Shown: positions 36,947-47,169 of the stretch, piece after piece | Numbering within the stretch: the stretch's first letter is position 1 | Layout: every line of letters starts with the position of its first letter | Assembly (NCBI GenBank): GCA_035048815.1 | Contig: JAUCBN010000037.1 | Coordinates: 15,528,001-15,592,000, forward strand | Reading direction: 5' to 3' | Length of the DNA: 64,000 nucleotides | From: Abelmoschus esculentus | Taxonomy: Eukaryota > Streptophyta > Magnoliopsida > Malvales > Malvaceae | Notes under the pieces: generated by a model | What the model was told of the DNA's origin: nothing | What the model saw: only the letters and a program-made list of their open reading frames with translations | Databases searched by the model: none | Translations under genes and position numbers: made by a program

Positions 36947-39117
36947 TGTCACGACCCGGATTCAGATCCGAGTGTCGGGTTAACCCGGGGTTTTGGGCTT
37001 CGGTTTTGGGCCCGGGTTTGAGTGTTGGGCCTTAGGTTCGTTGGGCTTTAAGAGTTTTAAGATGGGGGCATTTCGGTAAATGTCTTTTTGGGATGAAAGT
37101 GGGGAAGGGGTTTTATTGTTCTGCAGAGGATGATCTCACCCTTTTCTCTTTTTCTCCCTTCATCCATCTTCCTTGTAGCAAAGGAAAGGAAGAGCAAAGG
37201 TAAGATTTTTAAGAGTTATGCTTGGAATCCCGTTTTTGTGTTAGAGAAGATGTTATAGGGTTGTTTTGGATCTATAAAATAAGCTAAAGAAGTGTTGGTT
37301 TGGAGGAAGTTGAGGGTTTAATGGGGGTTTAAGGTTGAGTTCGGGTTTTGATTTTTGGGAGCTCAAATCTCAGTTCTTTTAGTGTTTGAAGCTCCGAAAA
37401 TCATCTCTAAGTGTTCCTAATTCGATATGTCTTTCTCTTGTAGAGAAAGAACTTGGAGAGCCTTCAAGAGCTTTAGGGAAGGAGAAGGCTTGAGGTTGAG
37501 CTTGGAGCTCGGGTTTGCTGCTTTGGTTGTTGTTTTTGCTTAAGGTTGGTTCTCTTCCAACTCAAAATCATCATGCATATCATGTTTTAAGTTTAAATGC
37601 ATGTTGTTGATTGGTTTGAATGTTGGTAGCTTAAGTTTGGTCATTAATGGTGGATTTTGGTATTGTTGTTGAACCTTCGTAAAAATGATGTAAACTTGAT
37701 TAGGATCACTCCTTTAAGGCCTAGGATCAGTTTGGTATTAATTAGATCGAGTTTGGATAGGTTTCTAAGTGTTCAAACTGCAAAAAATGCACTTATCGTG
37801 CAGGGGGTATCGATACCGGGAGGCCGTGTATCGATACCCCTGAGGGAAATTAGGTTACAAGAATAGGGGTATCGAACCATGGTTCGATACCGGGCTTTCC
37901 AGTAGCATAATGGCATCGATGCCAGTACCAGAACAAGAGGTCTTCCTCTGTTGACTTTTGGATTGGTCAAAGTGGTTCGGTACTGGCATCGATACAGGTG
38001 TTTCGATACTCCAAGTAGGGGTATCGATACCCCAAAGCAAATTTTAGCCCAAATACTTGTGAAAAAATGGTAAAGTCTCACAATGTTATTTTAGATGTCC
38101 CAAGGACTTTTATAAACCTTAAAATGAATATTAGACCGAGAGTTAGACACCTAGACCCGTTAACGAGATAATTGAATAATAATTAGAGTCTAGTGGTGTA
38201 AACCGGTATATGGAACCGTTGAGGGTTCGTGTGACCTATTCGAGTCACGTGGCTTACTAGGAACCTTGCTTAGTGCTGATGGGTTGCCTAGAGTATATAT
38301 ATATATTGTAATTATGAGATAGTCTGGTAACCTTGCTTAGTGCTGATGGGTTACTAGAATAACTATTATATGAGATGTAAAACTGATAACCTTGCTTAGT
38401 GCTGATGGGTTATCGGTAATATTATGCGGAAGACCAGCTAGGACCTTGCTTAGTGCTGATGGGTCCCATACTTCTATACTACTATGAGGTGATATGGACA
38501 CCGAAGTATATATGAGTATATATATATATGAGATATGAATACGAGTTAAAAGTCTGAGATGCTGTGTGGTCTTCTCTTGTCTTGCATATGCCATGTGCCG
38601 ATATATGCCATCTTGATATCATGTGTTTAGGCGGATATGGTAGCGCCATCGTATTCATGCCATGTCATCATTCATGTTGTTATGCTTATTTTATGCTATG
38701 CGTGATGTGGACCGGTTGGTCGAGTACCCACTGAGCTTTAGTAGCTCAGCGTTTCGAAATCTGTTTTCGTGCGTAGGTTAAAGTAGCTATTCGGAGGAGC
38801 ATCAATCGTGGTGGGTTCAGCATCGACATCTGTTGTCAGAGTACTGTTATTAGGCATAGTGGGCATTCGTACTTGTAGGACCTTATATGTGTAATTTGTA
38901 ACTCTGTTTTATTTATTGTCGAATGTTTTTAAATGGTTGTAATATTTTGGAGCTCCGTTACTTAAATTTATTTGGATGTATGTTTTAAATGGTTTTGAAT
39001 TATATTTTATCATGATGGATATGGATTTGGACCCAACTTCATGGGCTTTTGGAACGAAATTTTAAGTACAGGTTTTGGGCCGGAGGCCCGATGTGGCACC
39101 GGGTCGAGGGTGTTACA
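36947..39117 (-). mobile_element. Solo LTR copy 2 (inverted)
   Basis: A 2171-bp LTR in the orientation opposite to copies 1 and 3: it starts TGTCACGACCCGGATTC and ends GGGTCGAGGGTGTTACA, with perfect 5-bp target duplication GGTAG (36942-36946, 39118-39122). The ends and the GTATCGATAC cluster (37805-38035) match the other copies, but the region corresponding to their GCCGCCC tandem units instead holds four copies of a CCTTGCTTAGTGCTGATGGG motif. It lies about 420 bp upstream of the CEP gene. Confidence 0.9.
38261..38466. repeat. Four-copy tandem-like repeat inside LTR copy 2
   Basis: The 20-bp motif CCTTGCTTAGTGCTGATGGG occurs at 38264, 38331, 38390 and 38444 (spacing 67, 59 and 54 bp), separated by variable AT-rich sequence. 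Confidence 0.9.
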
Positions 39118-39462
39118 GGTAGAGTGTATTTTTAAAGTTTAGGGTTTAAGATAGAGAAATTAGGGTTATGATTTAGAATTTAAATTTTTAATATTTTTTA
39201 ACGTGAGACATAAAAAAGCATGATTAAAGAAAAAAAAAATTCTTTCCGATGCTATTTTATAACACAAATTTTTAATTACTTGGACCTCAGTCCCTCGCTT
39301 AATTCAAGCCATAAACTAACATTTCAGCACTATCAAAGGATTCAGCTTAACATCTCAACTCCATTTCCAGTACTTCATTATTTCAATTAATGCTACACCA
39401 TTGATTAATGGTTATGAAAAATCAACGGTCCGGATCCTTCAAAAACCCTTAATTCCATTCAT

Positions 39463-39470
39463 TATAAATC
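39463..39470 (+). promoter_or_regulatory. Candidate TATA box of CEP gene
   Basis: TATAAATC lies 74 bp upstream of the chosen ATG (39537), with no better TATA nearby. Confidence 0.5.
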
Positions 39471-39536
39471 CCAGTGAACTCAGTTCTTCATATGTGCTTA
39501 CTTGAATTCTCTTGTAGATTATTTCCCTACTTAACC

Positions 39537-39914
39537 ATGGAGTTTAACCCCAAGCATAAATCTGCTGTTTTTGTTCTTACAGTAATTGTTTGCACCCATT
39601 TGGTTTTCTACGTGAATGGAAGACAGATGAAATCAGTGATCATAAGTGAAAAAGAAGATCATCGTCATGCTGAACAAGTATTGCCATCCTCGGGTTTCGA
39701 AGACGGTTTTCGGACATATTCATCGGGGTACGGTGTCCGTGTCGGACGTTCTTTCAAACAAGATGACGGAGATGATAATGAAGGAACACCGGGAAGTTCT
39801 AGCTCAATTAACGGCAACCATTCATCGAAAGATTTCAAACGTACAAGTCCAGGACACAGTCCTGGTGTTGGTCATGCTTTCGTAAACAAGAATGTTTCTG
39901 AGAAGAATGATTAG
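39537..39914 (+). CDS. CEP: CEP-type signalling peptide precursor
   Basis: Single-exon gene for 125 aa. C-terminally encoded peptides are secreted, cut from precursors, and signal through LRR receptor kinases in nutrient and root control. Visible: hydrophobic signal segment at about residues 9-25 with likely cleavage after VNG (28), an acidic and Ser-rich variable middle, and one CEP unit DFKRTSPGHSPGVGH (99-113) followed by a 12-residue tail. The canonical Pro after F-x is Arg here (KRT instead of RPT). Residues 58-72 (FRTYSSGYGVRVGRS) look like a worn second CEP unit. An upstream in-frame ATG at 39474 exists, but the ATG at 39537 (ACCATGG context) directly precedes the signal peptide and leaves a normal leader after the TATA box, so I prefer it. 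Family call strong; subgroup unknown. Confidence 0.85.
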   Translation: MEFNPKHKSAVFVLTVIVCTHLVFYVNGRQMKSVIISEKEDHRHAEQVLPSSGFEDGFRTYSSGYGVRVGRSFKQDDGDDNEGTPGSSSSINGNHSSKDFKRTSPGHSPGVGHAFVNKNVSEKND

Positions 39915-40443
39915 GTGTTGTAATAACTATTCACGTAGGAAAAGCATGAGTCGTACTCCTAGGTTTTTAAAACAGATGGTTCAGCTGTAAGAAAAATAAT
40001 TGCTCCTGCTGGTTTGGTGTTTGTAACTATCATTATGCCATGTACTGTACCATTTGCAATGTTTTCTTTAATCATCTTAACAAATTGTTTTCGATATTTT
40101 AATATATAAATTATGTAAAAAATTTATATAAATCTTCGTATTTAAACTATAAAGTATAAAACTTTAATCCTAATTTTTAACTCCCTTACATCTAAACCTT
40201 AAATCTTAAACTTTAAACTCTAAATTTTAATCATAAAAAATTTATGTCATCCCTAAACCATAGCTTAAATCTCTAAACCCTAAAATTAAAAAGCTTGCAT
40301 AAGCTTTACATAAACTTGCGTATCAAAGTATTTTCCTTTCGTTATATATGTGTGTTGGTATAAACTTTACATAAGCTTGTATATCAAAGTATTTTCTTAT
40401 ATATATGGGATGAGATCAAGTTACACCAGGGTTTTATGCTAAT
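39915..40443. other. 3' flank of CEP gene and MITE remnant
   Basis: No gene. At about 40140-40285 lies a decayed telomere-like MITE (TTAAACTCTAAATTTTAATC... CTAAACCCTAAAATT). Direct repeats TAAACTTTACATAAGCTTG / CATAAGCTTTACATAAACTTG occur at about 40297-40380. Confidence 0.5.
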
Positions 40444-40692
40444 GGGTGCAAATCGTCTACCTCTTTCGCATCCCTTCATTCGTGTCTCCACTTCAAATTA
40501 GAGGTTTAGGGTTCAGGGTTTAAGGTTAGGGGTTGTGGTTAGGATTTAGGGAATTAGGGGTAGAGTGTATTTTTTAGGGTTTAAGGTTTAAGATATAAGA
40601 AATTAGGGTTAAGATTTGAAATTTAATTTTTTAGCAAATTTTAACAGGAGGTACAAATTGAGGCATGTGAAAGAGGTGGACGATTTTTACCC
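40444..40692. repeat. Telomere-like MITE, best-preserved copy
   Basis: A 249-bp unit with inverted ends GGGTGCAAATCGTCTACCTC and GAGGTGGACGATTTTTACCC. Between them are GTTTAGGGTTCAGGGTTTAAGG and TTAGGGGTAGAGTGTATTTTTTAGGGTTTAAGG, that is, degenerate plant-telomere-like TTTAGGG words. Use it as the reference for other copies. Confidence 0.85.
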
Positions 40693-41068
40693 TATACTAA
40701 TCTTAGTCAATGAAATGGATAGATGGATGGATGGATTAACAATAAAAAATGTTAAGATTATCACTCAGAAAAAATAAAAAATAAAAAATCTTAACCATTT
40801 ATTATCATCGTCTAATAATCTAAAATTAATATAAAACTAAATGAGTTTTAGTCGATAAATTCACGATTGTTCTTCTTTGTAAAGGGTCCATGGACCCTCA
40901 TGAACAAACCCCAACCAAGATGCATGCATACAACATCCATTGAAGTTACTTTTAGAAGGAATGAATAAACAATGAAACACATGTTTCAGATATTCCCCTA
41001 ATTGAAACATCAAATTAACCAGATCCTTTGTAAAGGAAGAACATCCATATGATTTCTGGAATCATATT
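40693..41068. other. Spacer
   Basis: Short AT-rich spacer; probably includes the 3' region of the minus-strand Cys-rich gene. Confidence 0.45.
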
Positions 41069-41312
41069 CTAACAAAGATTGTAGCAACACAAGTAATCAA
41101 AGATGCTGTCGGTGCAGTCGTAACAGCAAGAACAACTGCAGAAAACAAAAACAGAAAGAAACAAACAAGTATATGAGTAAATTACATGTCCAAAATTAGA
41201 AACAAGAAGAAGGTATGTACCATTCATCAACAGCTTTGTCTTGTTCATCTTCTTCAACCTGGAAACTCTTAGTGGAAGTAGTCTCTATGGATTGTGTTGC
41301 AGGTGGTTCCAT
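41069..41312 (-). CDS. Small two-exon cysteine-rich protein (CYSTM-like)
   Basis: Minus strand, exons 41312-41221 and 41135-41069 with a GT-AG intron of 85 bp, giving 52 aa. The N-terminal 30 residues are polar and acidic (MEPPATQSIETTSTKSFQVE, then EDEQDKAVDE). The C-terminal 22 residues hold seven cysteines in the pattern CCxCCxxC...CC...C and end LCCYNLC. Short acidic or proline-bearing N-termini with a C-terminal Cys-rich segment recall plant CYSTM stress-related membrane proteins, but the segment is less hydrophobic than usual, so this is only a resemblance. The start has a good context (AAAAATGG). The join was chosen because it keeps frame and creates the conserved-looking Cys block; a transcript is needed for proof. 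Confidence 0.6.
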
Positions 41313-41659
41313 TTTTCGGATTGTCCGGTGAAGACAAATGTTTGAGAAGATGATGGTTTTGTCTGGGAATTCTTTGTTCTTTTAGAGCTTTTATGTGGAA
41401 AGGAGAATCTGAAAGAGAAAGTGAGAAGAATGAAGATGACATGTGCGTTTGCTTGTTCACGTGATTGCAATTAGCTCAGAGTGGAAAAGGATGGAAAAAC
41501 ATGTTTGAATTGAAAGTGATTTCATCACTAATTAATTCATTTTTTTTCTAATAGATTTTAAAATTAGAGGAAGGCATGAATCACAGCCGTTGAATTGATC
41601 CAACGGTGGAGAAAATGACACAAATACACTCCTCTTAAATTAACAAATAAATACTTGAC

Positions 41660-41950
41660 TAGGAGCTTTTGCCCACGGAGCTATATTTTTTATTAGAGAT
41701 TACAATCCGGAACAGAATGAGGATAATGTATTGGCAAGAATGTTAGACCATAAAGAAGCTATCATATCCCATTTAAGTTGGGCCAGCCTCTTTCTGGGAT
41801 TCCATACTTTGGGACTTTATGTCCATAATGATGTCATGCTTGCTTTTGGGACTCCGGAGAAACAAATCTTGATCGAACCCATATTTGCCCAATGGATCCA
41901 ATCTGCTCATGGTAAAACTTCATATGGGCTGTTACCATCTTCTATGAAAT
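41660..41950 (+). pseudogene. psaB: Nuclear copy of plastid psaB fragment (NUPT)
   Basis: About 290 bp encode an internal PsaB (photosystem I P700 apoprotein A2) segment: [75 protein letters not shown] in one unbroken frame. It stops abruptly on both sides; near the end a few codons (FDV) are missing and the frame runs out into nuclear sequence. There is no promoter or rest of the gene, so it is a plastid-DNA insertion and not functional. The intact frame suggests it is not very old. Confidence 0.93.
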
Positions 41951-41996
41951 AAATTATTAGATCAATCTTGCTCATCATATTATTTATCCTAATCTT

Positions 41997-42403
41997 CAGG
42001 GGCGGTTCAGAGATTTTGGGAGTCCTGTATAATTTATTAAAATATGGTCCTTAAAAGTAATTGTCCATGACATCTACTAGTAATAAAATTGTAGCTTTTA
42101 GAAGCAAATATCCTTTATAGGGGCCCCTGTGCGATCCTTTCTATTGCGTCTGTCCAAAACTTTACTAGTTCTACTGAAGCAATAGTAATAATCAATAAGA
42201 TTCTATAATCAATTGTTATATTTAAAAAATAATTATAACGTTTTAACAATTATAACTCATATTTCTTAATAACATTTTTAAAATTTTTCAATGAATTTCA
42301 AGATTAACATCGTCTAATGAATGTAGTTTACCAAAATTTGGGGTCCCTCTTTTTTGGGGTCCGGTGCGGTCGCTCCTATTGCGCTTGTCCAAAACCCCCA
42401 CTA
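41997..42403. mobile_element. hAT-like MITE (CAGGGGCGG type)
   Basis: A 407-bp element with ends CAGGGGCGGTTC and CAAAACCCCCACTA and perfect 8-bp target duplication CTAATCTT (41989-41996, 42404-42411). Related to 35484-35896. Confidence 0.88.
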
Positions 42404-42510
42404 CTAATCTTAAACCCTAATCTTAAACCCTAAACCTTAAACCTAAAACCCTTTAATTTAAAGCAGGACACGAATGGAGGCATGGAAAAAAGGTAGACGG
42501 TTTGCACCCT
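42404..42510. repeat. Telomere-like MITE, right half
   Basis: AATCTTAAACCCTAAACC core followed by the terminus GGCATGGAAAAAAGGTAGACGGTTTGCACCC. The left half is missing. Confidence 0.7.
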
Positions 42511-42519
42511 AAATTGTCG

Positions 42520-42735
42520 AGTAGAAATCCTCTACTTCTTTTCCATGCCTCCTTTAAAAATTTTCTAAAAAATTGAATTTTAAACTCTAACCCTTATTTT
42601 TTATATCCTAAATCCTACACCCTAAAAAATATACCCTACCTCTAATTCCCTAAACCCTAACTAAAACCCTTAACCCTTTAATTTAAAGTAGAGGCATAAA
42701 TGGAGACATGAGAAAGAAGTAGACGATTTGCACCC
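42520..42735. repeat. Telomere-like MITE copy
   Basis: Left end CTCTACTTCTTTTCCATGCC, core AATTCCCTAAACCCTAAC, right end GAAAGAAGTAGACGATTTGCACCC. It is in direct repeat with the half copy just before it. Confidence 0.75.
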
Positions 42736-42739
42736 TAAT

Positions 42740-43540
42740 TTGTCCCATTTTGAAAATTTATTATTTTATCCTAACCCAACTGACCCAGCTCGATCGGGAA
42801 ATTTAGGAATCTAAATCGGATTCTAACTCGTCCCAAAAATTAAAAGTTATATCCAAATTTAAATCGTTCTAACTTTAAAAAATAATATATATTAATATAT
42901 ATAATTAAAAATATATAGTTTAATAATTTTTCATCTTAAATCCAAACCCACTTATTTCAATTAGGCGGGTTTCAATTTTTTATCTCAAAATTCATCTCGC
43001 ATTTATACTTAAAGTTTTTACCAAAATATTCAATTAAGTCAAGTTGGGTTGAATCGAATACAGATATTTTTATATCCCTGTGAATAAAAAAATGACAAAA
43101 AGGTCTTGAAGAAGTGTTAAAAAAATGGTGGAACCTCTCAACATGCTGTCCATTGCTTGTTTCATATGTTACTTCTACTGTTGTAAGAATTGATTAATGC
43201 ATTGGATTCAAATAGTACAAACTAAAACTAAGATGGATCAATCTAAGTAAACAATTCGGCAATACAACGCAGGATCCAGAGGATCCGGGTTAACCCAAGT
43301 TAGGTAATACATATGGCTAGCTTTAGCCTTCTAAAGCTCAACTATTTTGGCCTTATGATGGAGACTAAACATGAAGAAAAAGAGCTTTCTCCATTTTTAG
43401 AAGCTCTAAAAATATGGCTCTACCAAAAACTAAAACCTACTTATTTATATATCCTTTGTCTGCATTGCTTCCAGGGTGGAAAGGATTGCTCGGTGACGGT
43501 TGTTCGGGTAGCTCGGGAGCTTTTACTTCAGCTCTCCATG
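42740..43540. other. Spacer and probable 3' region of MAPKKK gene
   Basis: No separate gene recognised. 43300-43550 is less AT-rich and could be part of the MAPKKK 3' UTR (minus strand). Confidence 0.4.
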
Positions 43541-43599
43541 TCCACGAGTTAAAACGGTATCCTCCTCCGAGGTGTTGATGGCGCTGCTAGAAGCTTTGC

Positions 43600-43605
43600 T
43601 TTATT
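43600..43605 (-). terminator. Candidate polyadenylation signal of MAPKKK5 gene
   Basis: AATAAA on the minus strand, about 56 bp downstream of the stop codon at 43661-43663. Confidence 0.4.
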
Positions 43606-43660
43606 CATGGAAAACCTCGAAAAAGTAATGTACACTGTTCTGTTTTCCTTTCTGCATTTG

Positions 43661-46600
43661 TCATCTGACAATATGGATCTTCTTGAACTCCTGGTTAATG
43701 GACCTACTAAAAGGGTTGGGGTGATGTGCACTTTGACCCGAGCTTGGAGGAGATGAGACGGAAAGGGTCTCGAGGGTGGAACGAGGAGAATTACGTGCGG
43801 TCACTCTTAACTCGGGACTCTGGTAATTAGATCGTTGTGTAGTCTCCCTGGAGAAAATGAAATGATGTATGGAGCTGGAGTGATGGTCCAAGAAAATGGA
43901 ATAAGTCGAAGACAATGCAGAAAATTAACTCTTACCTATCGGGAGTCGCAGTTTTCGAACTTCGCAGGCTTTGCTGCATAGGCAATTGTTCCGGTTTGAA
44001 TTCAGATCGATCTCTAGGACTATGGGGCATGTCCTGCATGTATATGAGGGGAAGTATTCTTAAATAAGTTGGTAAATAAACGATTAGATGTCAGCGGGCA
44101 ACATGAGGGGAAATATTATTATTTACCGTGGACTTTAGCCCGTTAGAAGATGAGGCACCCGACTGAGGTGAGCATTTTACAAATCGATGCTCTAGTAACA
44201 TGCTTGGAGTTGGTCTCTCAGCGGGATTTCTTCTGAAGCAACAGCGTAGGAAATCCTTCCCCTCGGGTGATAATGTTTCGGGAACGGGAGGGGTATCCTT
44301 CATCACTTTAAACATAGCCGCAGCCTACATTAACAAAGGGAAAAGTTGGCATGTTTTGGTTTTCTCCAGTGTTCGGAAAGACTAATAAAGTGAATTACGA
44401 TGCATCAGGTGCTTACCCCTTCGTATTCACTCCACGGTGCTTTACCGGTGAACATTTCGATGATCGTACAACCCAAACTCCAAACATCAACAGCTAGAGC
44501 AAGATCGGAACTATTATCTTTCTGTATCACAGCTTGCATAAGCTGCAGTGAGACGAATGATGTCAGTATGTATAAACTACAGACGGAAACACATTGATAT
44601 GTTACAAGATAGTACCTCTGGAGCCATCCAGTATGGACTTCCCTTCAAAGATAGATCAGCTCTTTGTCCGCTAAGCTGTGCAACAAACGGATCCACGATT
44701 ATTCAAGCTGAATTGTATATCCGACAACTAACAAAGACCTTTAAGCAAGATTTATTGGAGGAACAGTCCGTAATGGAATACAGCATGTATTTGAAGAGAA
44801 GGGGAAGCTATGAGACTCACATGTTTGGACATGCCAAAGTCAGCAAGCTTGACAACTCCGGATGCATCGACGAGCAAATTAGCCCCTTTAATATCTCTGA
44901 ATAGAACAAATAAAAAAGCATATTAAGCTGCAGATAATCCATGCAAGACTACTAAAATAGGTTCATTCCCTCCCCCGAAACCAGAAATCAGGATACAATG
45001 CTTTGTACCTGTGGATTGTCATTGTACTATGGAGATAAGCCAACCCGGAAAGAATATGCCGAGTAAAATTGCGGACAACGGATTCTGTTATGGCACCACA
45101 GTGATCACGAACATATTTATTAATCGAACCAGGATGAACATACTCCAGATATATGTAGAATTTGTCTTCAACCTGCATGTGCATAATTCGAATGCCTTAA
45201 TACAAGTCCGTAAGATGATAATTGGTGTAAGAAAAGGGGTGAAATCTTAATTACGGAATTCACATGTTACTTACGATTTCACTACCATAATACTGAACTA
45301 TGTTTTGATGCTTAAGTTGGCTAAGAACCTTAATCTCCTGCAATTGAAATAAAAATAGTAAGGCGGACAGTAAAAGAAAGAAACAGCACTCCGTAATCAT
45401 TTAATTTGTGCTCCTCGTTCTCTAGAGTGAAGAGAAACCTGCTCTAGTTGCTTTATACACTCTGCGGATTTCGGGTCATCGGGAAATATGTCAACTTCCT
45501 TCATTGCACATAAAGCTCCCGTTTCTCTGTCAGAAAGAAGAAGCCCTTTCAGCATTAAGATAGGAAGAGCAACAGAAGCAAATGTATATAGAGCTTGCAT
45601 ACCTGTTACTGGCAACATAAACACTTCCAAATGTACCACGACCGATGAGCTTGCCTTTTTGCCATTGACAATTCATCGACAACGGCTCTGGTTTAGTTGA
45701 AACTTGGGGAATGGAAGCTGATGGTGCAGACATGGCTGCTCCTGGAGGAAGAGGCAAGGGATGGATAATAGGGCCATTACTTTCAGGTCGGGATGACGAG
45801 AACTCGCGTGAATGATCCTGATGTATTGGCGAAGAAGGTCCACTTTGGCTTCTATATGTTCGACGAGGACTTATATTAGGACTGTGAAGAGGAGTATCAT
45901 CAGTACTAAATACGGTGAAATCATAGAATGCTGAGGGAGGAAGTCCGGCCATATCTAAAGTCCGCATCTCTGGTGCAGACCAGACTTGTTTTCCCATAGG
46001 AGGAGCAATGTAGTGCGGAAACATATCACCGGTACTCATTCTGTGTGGACTAAATGGAGACGAGATTCGAAACGGACTCGCAGGGGCACTCGTAATAGGA
46101 ACATTCACCTTAAACTCATCATGAGAACTGTTCCCTCGATTCACTTCTTGATGCAACATCTTAGGGGTTGCTCTAATGTCCCAATACAACATCTTCCTTC
46201 GATTACGAGAAGCAAACACACTGTAATTCGAGAAATCATCGAAATTTCGATTATAAAAGAATCCATTATCAAGATTCAGCTAAAGCACCAAATGAATTTA
46301 TGAATAAATTATCCACTAGATCATAATTTGTTCCTAAAATTATCAGAAATAGATAATCCAATATCAATCTCAATAATAAAGAATGCAAAATCTTATTTAG
46401 AATTTCAAGCTAAATTTTTTAATTAAAACTGATAATTGAGGAAAAAGATCACACCTTGAATTGGAAGGAGTTCCATCTGTTTTCTCTCTATCTCTATCCT
46501 CTGAAGCTCTACCATATCCAACCTCAGTCGGCGACGGCAACCTTTGCTCGCTGTCTCCGTCAGTGACCGGAACTGGAACCGGAAGCGGAAGCGGCAACGG

Positions 46601-46900
46601 CACCGCCAGTGGCGAAGATGGTGCCCTCGAAGTAGGAGTCGAAGCCGACGATGGAGAATCGAAACTGGCGGAGAGCGGAGACGCCACCAACTCCCGGTCG
46701 CTGAGACGCGTCAGCTTAGGTCCAGCAATGCGAAACCCCAAGTAATGGTGACGGGAACTATGGCGTTGCTTGTGATTACGCTTATGGTAGCTACTATTCT
46801 CTTGAAAATGCTTCCCCGAAGAAGATACCGACGTGGCGGCGTTGGTGGACGAGGAAGGCGACGACGACGAAGGAAACGAAATATTCTGAAGCCACCGCAT
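43661..46900 (-). CDS. MAPKKK5: MAP kinase kinase kinase of the MAPKKK5 / MEKK type
   Basis: Eleven exons on the minus strand: 46900-46455, 46220-45603, 45526-45439, 45337-45275, 45172-45009, 44896-44821, 44675-44616, 44542-44417, 44324-44127, 44033-43936, 43847-43661; GT-AG introns, total 707 aa, close to the length of Arabidopsis MAPKKK5. It starts MRWLQNISFPSSSSP, followed by a long Ser/Pro-rich regulatory region. The Ser/Thr kinase domain covers about residues 333-595: GRGTFGSVYVASN, Lys364 (CAMKEV), HRDIKGAN with Asp461, DFG Asp479, GSPYWMAPE. The C-terminal tail keeps the family's NSPRSTLE box. It would phosphorylate MAPKKs in immune or developmental MAPK cascades in the cytoplasm; that role is inferred from the family. 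All key residues are present and the gene looks functional. Confidence 0.95.
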
Positions 46901-46956
46901 GGCTTGAAATCATTCTAAAATCAAACACGAAATCAAAATCTTGGAATAAAAATCCC

Positions 46957-46967
46957 CCCCCCCCAAT
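46957..46967. repeat. C homopolymer upstream of MAPKKK5
   Basis: Eleven C residues about 55 bp upstream of the start codon (in the likely 5' UTR); prone to length error or variation. Confidence 0.85.
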
Positions 46968-47169
46968 AATATGTTTAAAAAAAGGGGTAAATCAAACAAG
47001 AAGTTTGGATTCGGACACAGTTCTGGTCTGAACTTCTGGCTGTCGTGAAATCAGTTGTCTTCTTGTTCTGTCTGAAAAGCTCCCAAAGCTACACGCTTTA
47101 CAACAGAAAGCTTTATTGTTTTGCTTTTAAAGAGGTCAAAAAAGTCAACCGCATCCCCCTTTCTTTACA

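Larger units (their letters stand above)
36823..39240. repeat. Telomere-like MITE copy split by solo LTR copy 2
   Basis: Left part 36823-36946 (GCGTAAATCGTCTGC... TAGGGTTTATG... AATTAGGGGTAG) and right part 39118-39240 (GGTAGAGTGTATTTTTAAAG... AAAAAAGCATG) join across the 5-bp duplication GGTAG to restore the family core AATTAGGGGTAGAGTGTATTTTT seen uninterrupted at 40552-40577. It is inverted relative to the neighbour at 36475. Confidence 0.85.

Noticed and set aside
38261..38466. Regularly spaced repeats that could suggest a CRISPR array
   Set aside because: Plant nuclear LTR, only four units, irregular spacing and no cas genes.
39474..39536. Upstream ATG as CEP start
   Set aside because: It would add 21 residues before the signal peptide and starts almost at the TATA box; the ATG at 39537 fits better.
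40444..40692. Interstitial telomere
   Set aside because: The CCCTAAA words are degenerate, bounded by inverted repeats and dispersed, so they belong to a MITE, not to a telomere fusion.
46220..46285. Longer MAPKKK5 exon 2 starting near 46281
   Set aside because: The acceptor at 46281 gives a stop after joining exon 1 (phase 2); the acceptor directly before 46220 keeps the frame.
46461..46918. Plus-strand open frames opposite MAPKKK5 exon 1
   Set aside because: Low-complexity Arg/Ser frames produced by the GC-rich antisense of the Ser/Pro-rich exon.
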